Shown here: positions 62,237 through 64,000 of the stretch, in pieces
Numbering within the stretch: position 1 is the first letter of the stretch
How the letters are laid out: each line of letters begins with the position of its first letter
Source of the DNA: Xanthobacter aminoxidans
GTDB lineage: Bacteria; Pseudomonadota; Alphaproteobacteria; Rhizobiales; Xanthobacteraceae
NCBI RefSeq assembly: GCF_023571765.1
Contig: NZ_JAMJXC010000011.1
Span: 62,001-126,000 of the forward strand
DNA length: 64,000 bases
Reading direction: 5' to 3'
The notes under the pieces: generated by a model
What the model was told of the DNA's origin: nothing
The model's input: the letters and a program-made list of their open reading frames with translations, nothing else
The model's database searches: none
Translations under genes and position numbers: made by a program

Positions 62237-64000
62237 CGGCATGCTCCCCGGCAGCCGGCAGCGTGATGTCGACGCGCGTGCCCCGGCCCGGCTCGGAGCT
62301 GATGGAGACGCTGCCGCCGTGGCGCTCGGTGATGCGCTTGACCAGCGCGAGCCCGAGGCCAAGCCCGAACGGCTTGGTGCTGAACAGCGGCTCGAACAGG
62401 CGCCGGCGCACCTCATCATCCATGCCCACGCCATTGTCGGTGACGGTGATGCGCACCCGCTCGCCCTCCGCCGCGGTGGCGATGGCGACCCGTCCCGGCA
62501 GCGCCCCGGCGGGTCGCTCCAGCACCGCCTGCATGGCGTTCTGCACCAGATTGACGAGCACCTGCCGCAGCCGCTCGCCGTCCGCCTCGATGATCCGGTC
62601 GCAGTCGAGGTCCAGGGCCAGCTCGACACCGGACAGGGCACGCAGGTCCGAAGCCTGCTCGGTGATCCAGGCATCAAGCGCCAGCGGCACCATGCTGACG
62701 TCTGGCCGGCGGGAAAACTCCAGCAGATCCTCGATGATGCGCACGCAGCGCCGCACGTTGCGCTGGATGCGGTCCAGTTCCCCCCGTTCACGCTCGCCGG
62801 CGAGGGTGCCCGCCCGCTGCAGCACCGCCACCGAGGTCGTGAGCGTTCCCAGCGGGTTGCGCAGCTCGTGGCTCACCGTCGCGGTCAACTGGCCGATGGC
62901 GGCGAGGCGCTCGCTGCGTGTCAGCTCCTCCCGCGTCTCGTTCAGCTTCTCCAGCGAGCCGACGAGGTTGCGCTCGGCGAGTTCCCGGCTCTCGTTGGCG
63001 AGCACGATCCACCACGCGCTGATGGCGAGCAGCGGCAGCATGGCGAGGAACACGCGCAGCAGCAGCCCGCCATTGTCCAGATGGGGCGTCTCCGCCCCCG
63101 GATCGATCAGCCGGTAGGTGAGCAGGAACAGCGCCGCGGTGACCACCGTGAGGGCGACGAGCACGCCGCCGACCTTGAGGAGGCGCTGCGGCATGTGCGG
63201 CGCGATGCGCCGCCGGAACCCCTCGCCGAAATAGCGCGAGCGCGAGCTTTCGAGATCCTGATGCGACTTCTTGCAGGCATCGTGGCAGTGCGCGTCGAGG
63301 CTGCAGCAGAGCGAGCAGATGGGCCGCTCGTAGAAGCTGCAATAGGCCATGTCGTCCCGCTCATAGCCGTGATCGCAGATCTCGCAGCGCAGGACGGGCC
63401 CGCTGCCCTGCGCCAGCGAGGCGTCGACGGGTGGCCGGGCCAGATAGTAGCGCCCGCGCGTGGCGAAGCCGATCGCGATGGCGGTGAGGAAGGCGACGAG
63501 GAAGGAGAGCGGCGCCGCATAGGCCTCGACGGCCGGACCGAAGACCCCGGTGAAGGCGAGGAGGGAGACGAGCGAGCCCGCCGCCATGCCGCCGCAGCCC
63601 ACCGGGTTGAAATCGTGCAGGTGGGCGCGCTTGAACTCGATGAAGCCGGGGCTGACCTTCAGCGGCTTCAGCACCAGCAGGTCGGCGATGATGGCGCCGA
63701 CCCACGCCATGGCGATGTTGGAATAGACCGCCAGCACCACATCCAGCGTCTCGAAGATGCCGAGCAGCATCAGCAGCAGCGAGATGAGGATGTTGAACAC
63801 CAGCCACACCACCCGGCCGGGATGGTAGTGGGTGACGCGGGAGAAGAAGTTCGACCATGCCAGCGAGCCGGCATAGGCGTTGGTCACGTTGATCTTCACC
63901 TGCGACACCAGCACGAACAGCGTGGCGCAGAACAGGGCCAGCGCCGGGTTATCGAATACGTGCTGGTAGGCGACGAGGTACATGTAGATGGGCTCGAGCG
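62226..64000 (-). CDS. NCS1-transporter-sensor histidine kinase fusion (partial)
   Basis: The gene runs off the window. The visible part begins inside an NCS1 nucleobase/allantoin-type transporter domain with the motif NVTNAYAGSLAWSNFF, EFKRAHLHDFNPVG and six or more helices. Next is a compact Cys/His-rich segment with eight Cys (about 63270-63390), one further membrane region, and a histidine kinase with His in SHELRNPLG, NLVQNAMQAV, DNGVGM and GLGLGLALVKRI. It probably senses a nucleobase, hydantoin or amide through its transporter part and passes phosphate to the neighbouring regulators. Confidence 0.9.
   Translation of the reverse strand, partial: LEPIYMYLVAYQHVFDNPALALFCATLFVLVSQVKINVTNAYAGSLAWSNFFSRVTHYHPGRVVWLVFNILISLLLMLLGIFETLDVVLAVYSNIAMAWVGAIIADLLVLKPLKVSPGFIEFKRAHLHDFNPVGCGGMAAGSLVSLLAFTGVFGPAVEAYAAPLSFLVAFLTAIAIGFATRGRYYLARPPVDASLAQGSGPVLRCEICDHGYERDDMAYCSFYERPICSLCCSLDAHCHDACKKSHQDLESSRSRYFGEGFRRRIAPHMPQRLLKVGGVLVALTVVTAALFLLTYRLIDPGAETPHLDNGGLLLRVFLAMLPLLAISAWWIVLANESRELAERNLVGSLEKLNETREELTRSERLAAIGQLTATVSHELRNPLGTLTTSVAVLQRAGTLAGERERGELDRIQRNVRRCVRIIEDLLEFSRRPDVSMVPLALDAWITEQASDLRALSGVELALDLDCDRIIEADGERLRQVLVNLVQNAMQAVLERPAGALPGRVAIATAAEGERVRITVTDNGVGMDDEVRRRLFEPLFSTKPFGLGLGLALVKRITERHGGSVSISSEPGRGTRVDITLPAAGEHADAA

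Overview
The window is GC-rich (roughly 68-70% by eye), densely packed chromosomal DNA from what looks like an alphaproteobacterium of the order Hyphomicrobiales, perhaps Xanthobacteraceae-like. This is inferred from codon use, Liv-type and MalFG-type ABC operons, paired LysR regulators, COG0523 metallochaperones and an FmdA/AmiS/FmdB set. No taxonomic marker gene, rRNA, tRNA, transposon, phage gene or CRISPR array was seen. The window reads as one large catabolic and regulatory neighbourhood.

Layout. 1-3 kb: VanZ-like protein, PCuAC copper chaperone, DUF2946 protein and a COG0523 zinc chaperone behind an operator-like palindrome. 3-12 kb: methylmalonate-semialdehyde dehydrogenase, two paralogous LysR genes placed tail to tail, GMC oxidoreductase, acyl-CoA synthetase, methyltransferase and MocR regulator. 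12-14.4 kb: CinA-like amidase, second COG0523 GTPase and a small exported protein. 14.6-24.6 kb: a same-strand cluster of OMP-decarboxylase-like protein, aldehyde dehydrogenase, amidohydrolase, NadC-like phosphoribosyltransferase, HAD 5'-nucleotidase and a complete Liv-type ABC transporter. 24.6-32.6 kb: SulP transporter, DUF2165 protein, then an IlvD/Edd dehydratase, FAD oxidoreductase and orphan Liv-type binding protein controlled by a divergent LacI regulator with two operators. 32.6-40.2 kb: MFS and DoxX proteins, a YtcJ amidohydrolase/XapX/alpha-beta hydrolase/isochorismatase group with an HxlR regulator, and an AraC regulator.

40.3-47 kb is the most striking part. A cobalt-type nitrile hydratase operon (beta, alpha, accessory protein, DUF1097 protein, HupE-type permease) is divergent from amiC-amiR-acetamidase. 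In the 636 bp between them, each transcript appears to carry a TTGACA promoter element, two short hairpins with AnnGnn hexaloops and an intrinsic terminator. That is the signature of ANTAR antitermination, so AmiR may control both operons: nitrile to amide, amide sensed by AmiC, amide to acid. 47-58 kb: a polyol or sugar ABC operon (MalFG-type permeases, UgpC-type ATPase, FGGY kinase, FAD oxidase, SDR, GldA-like dehydrogenase) with its LacI regulator and a 20-bp operator. 58-64 kb: formamidase fmdA, AmiS channel and FmdB zinc ribbon, divergent from an OmpR-type regulator, then a receiver-kinase hybrid and a sensor kinase whose N-terminus is an NCS1 nucleobase-type transporter, cut by the window edge.

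Two independent amidase systems (AmiC/AmiR plus acetamidase; phosphorelay plus formamidase), amide/urea transport and a nitrile hydratase together point to a nitrogen-scavenging lifestyle on nitriles, amides and N-heterocycles. The best candidates for undescribed biology are the twin divergent ANTAR leaders and the NadC-like/OMPDC-like/nucleotidase catabolic cluster.
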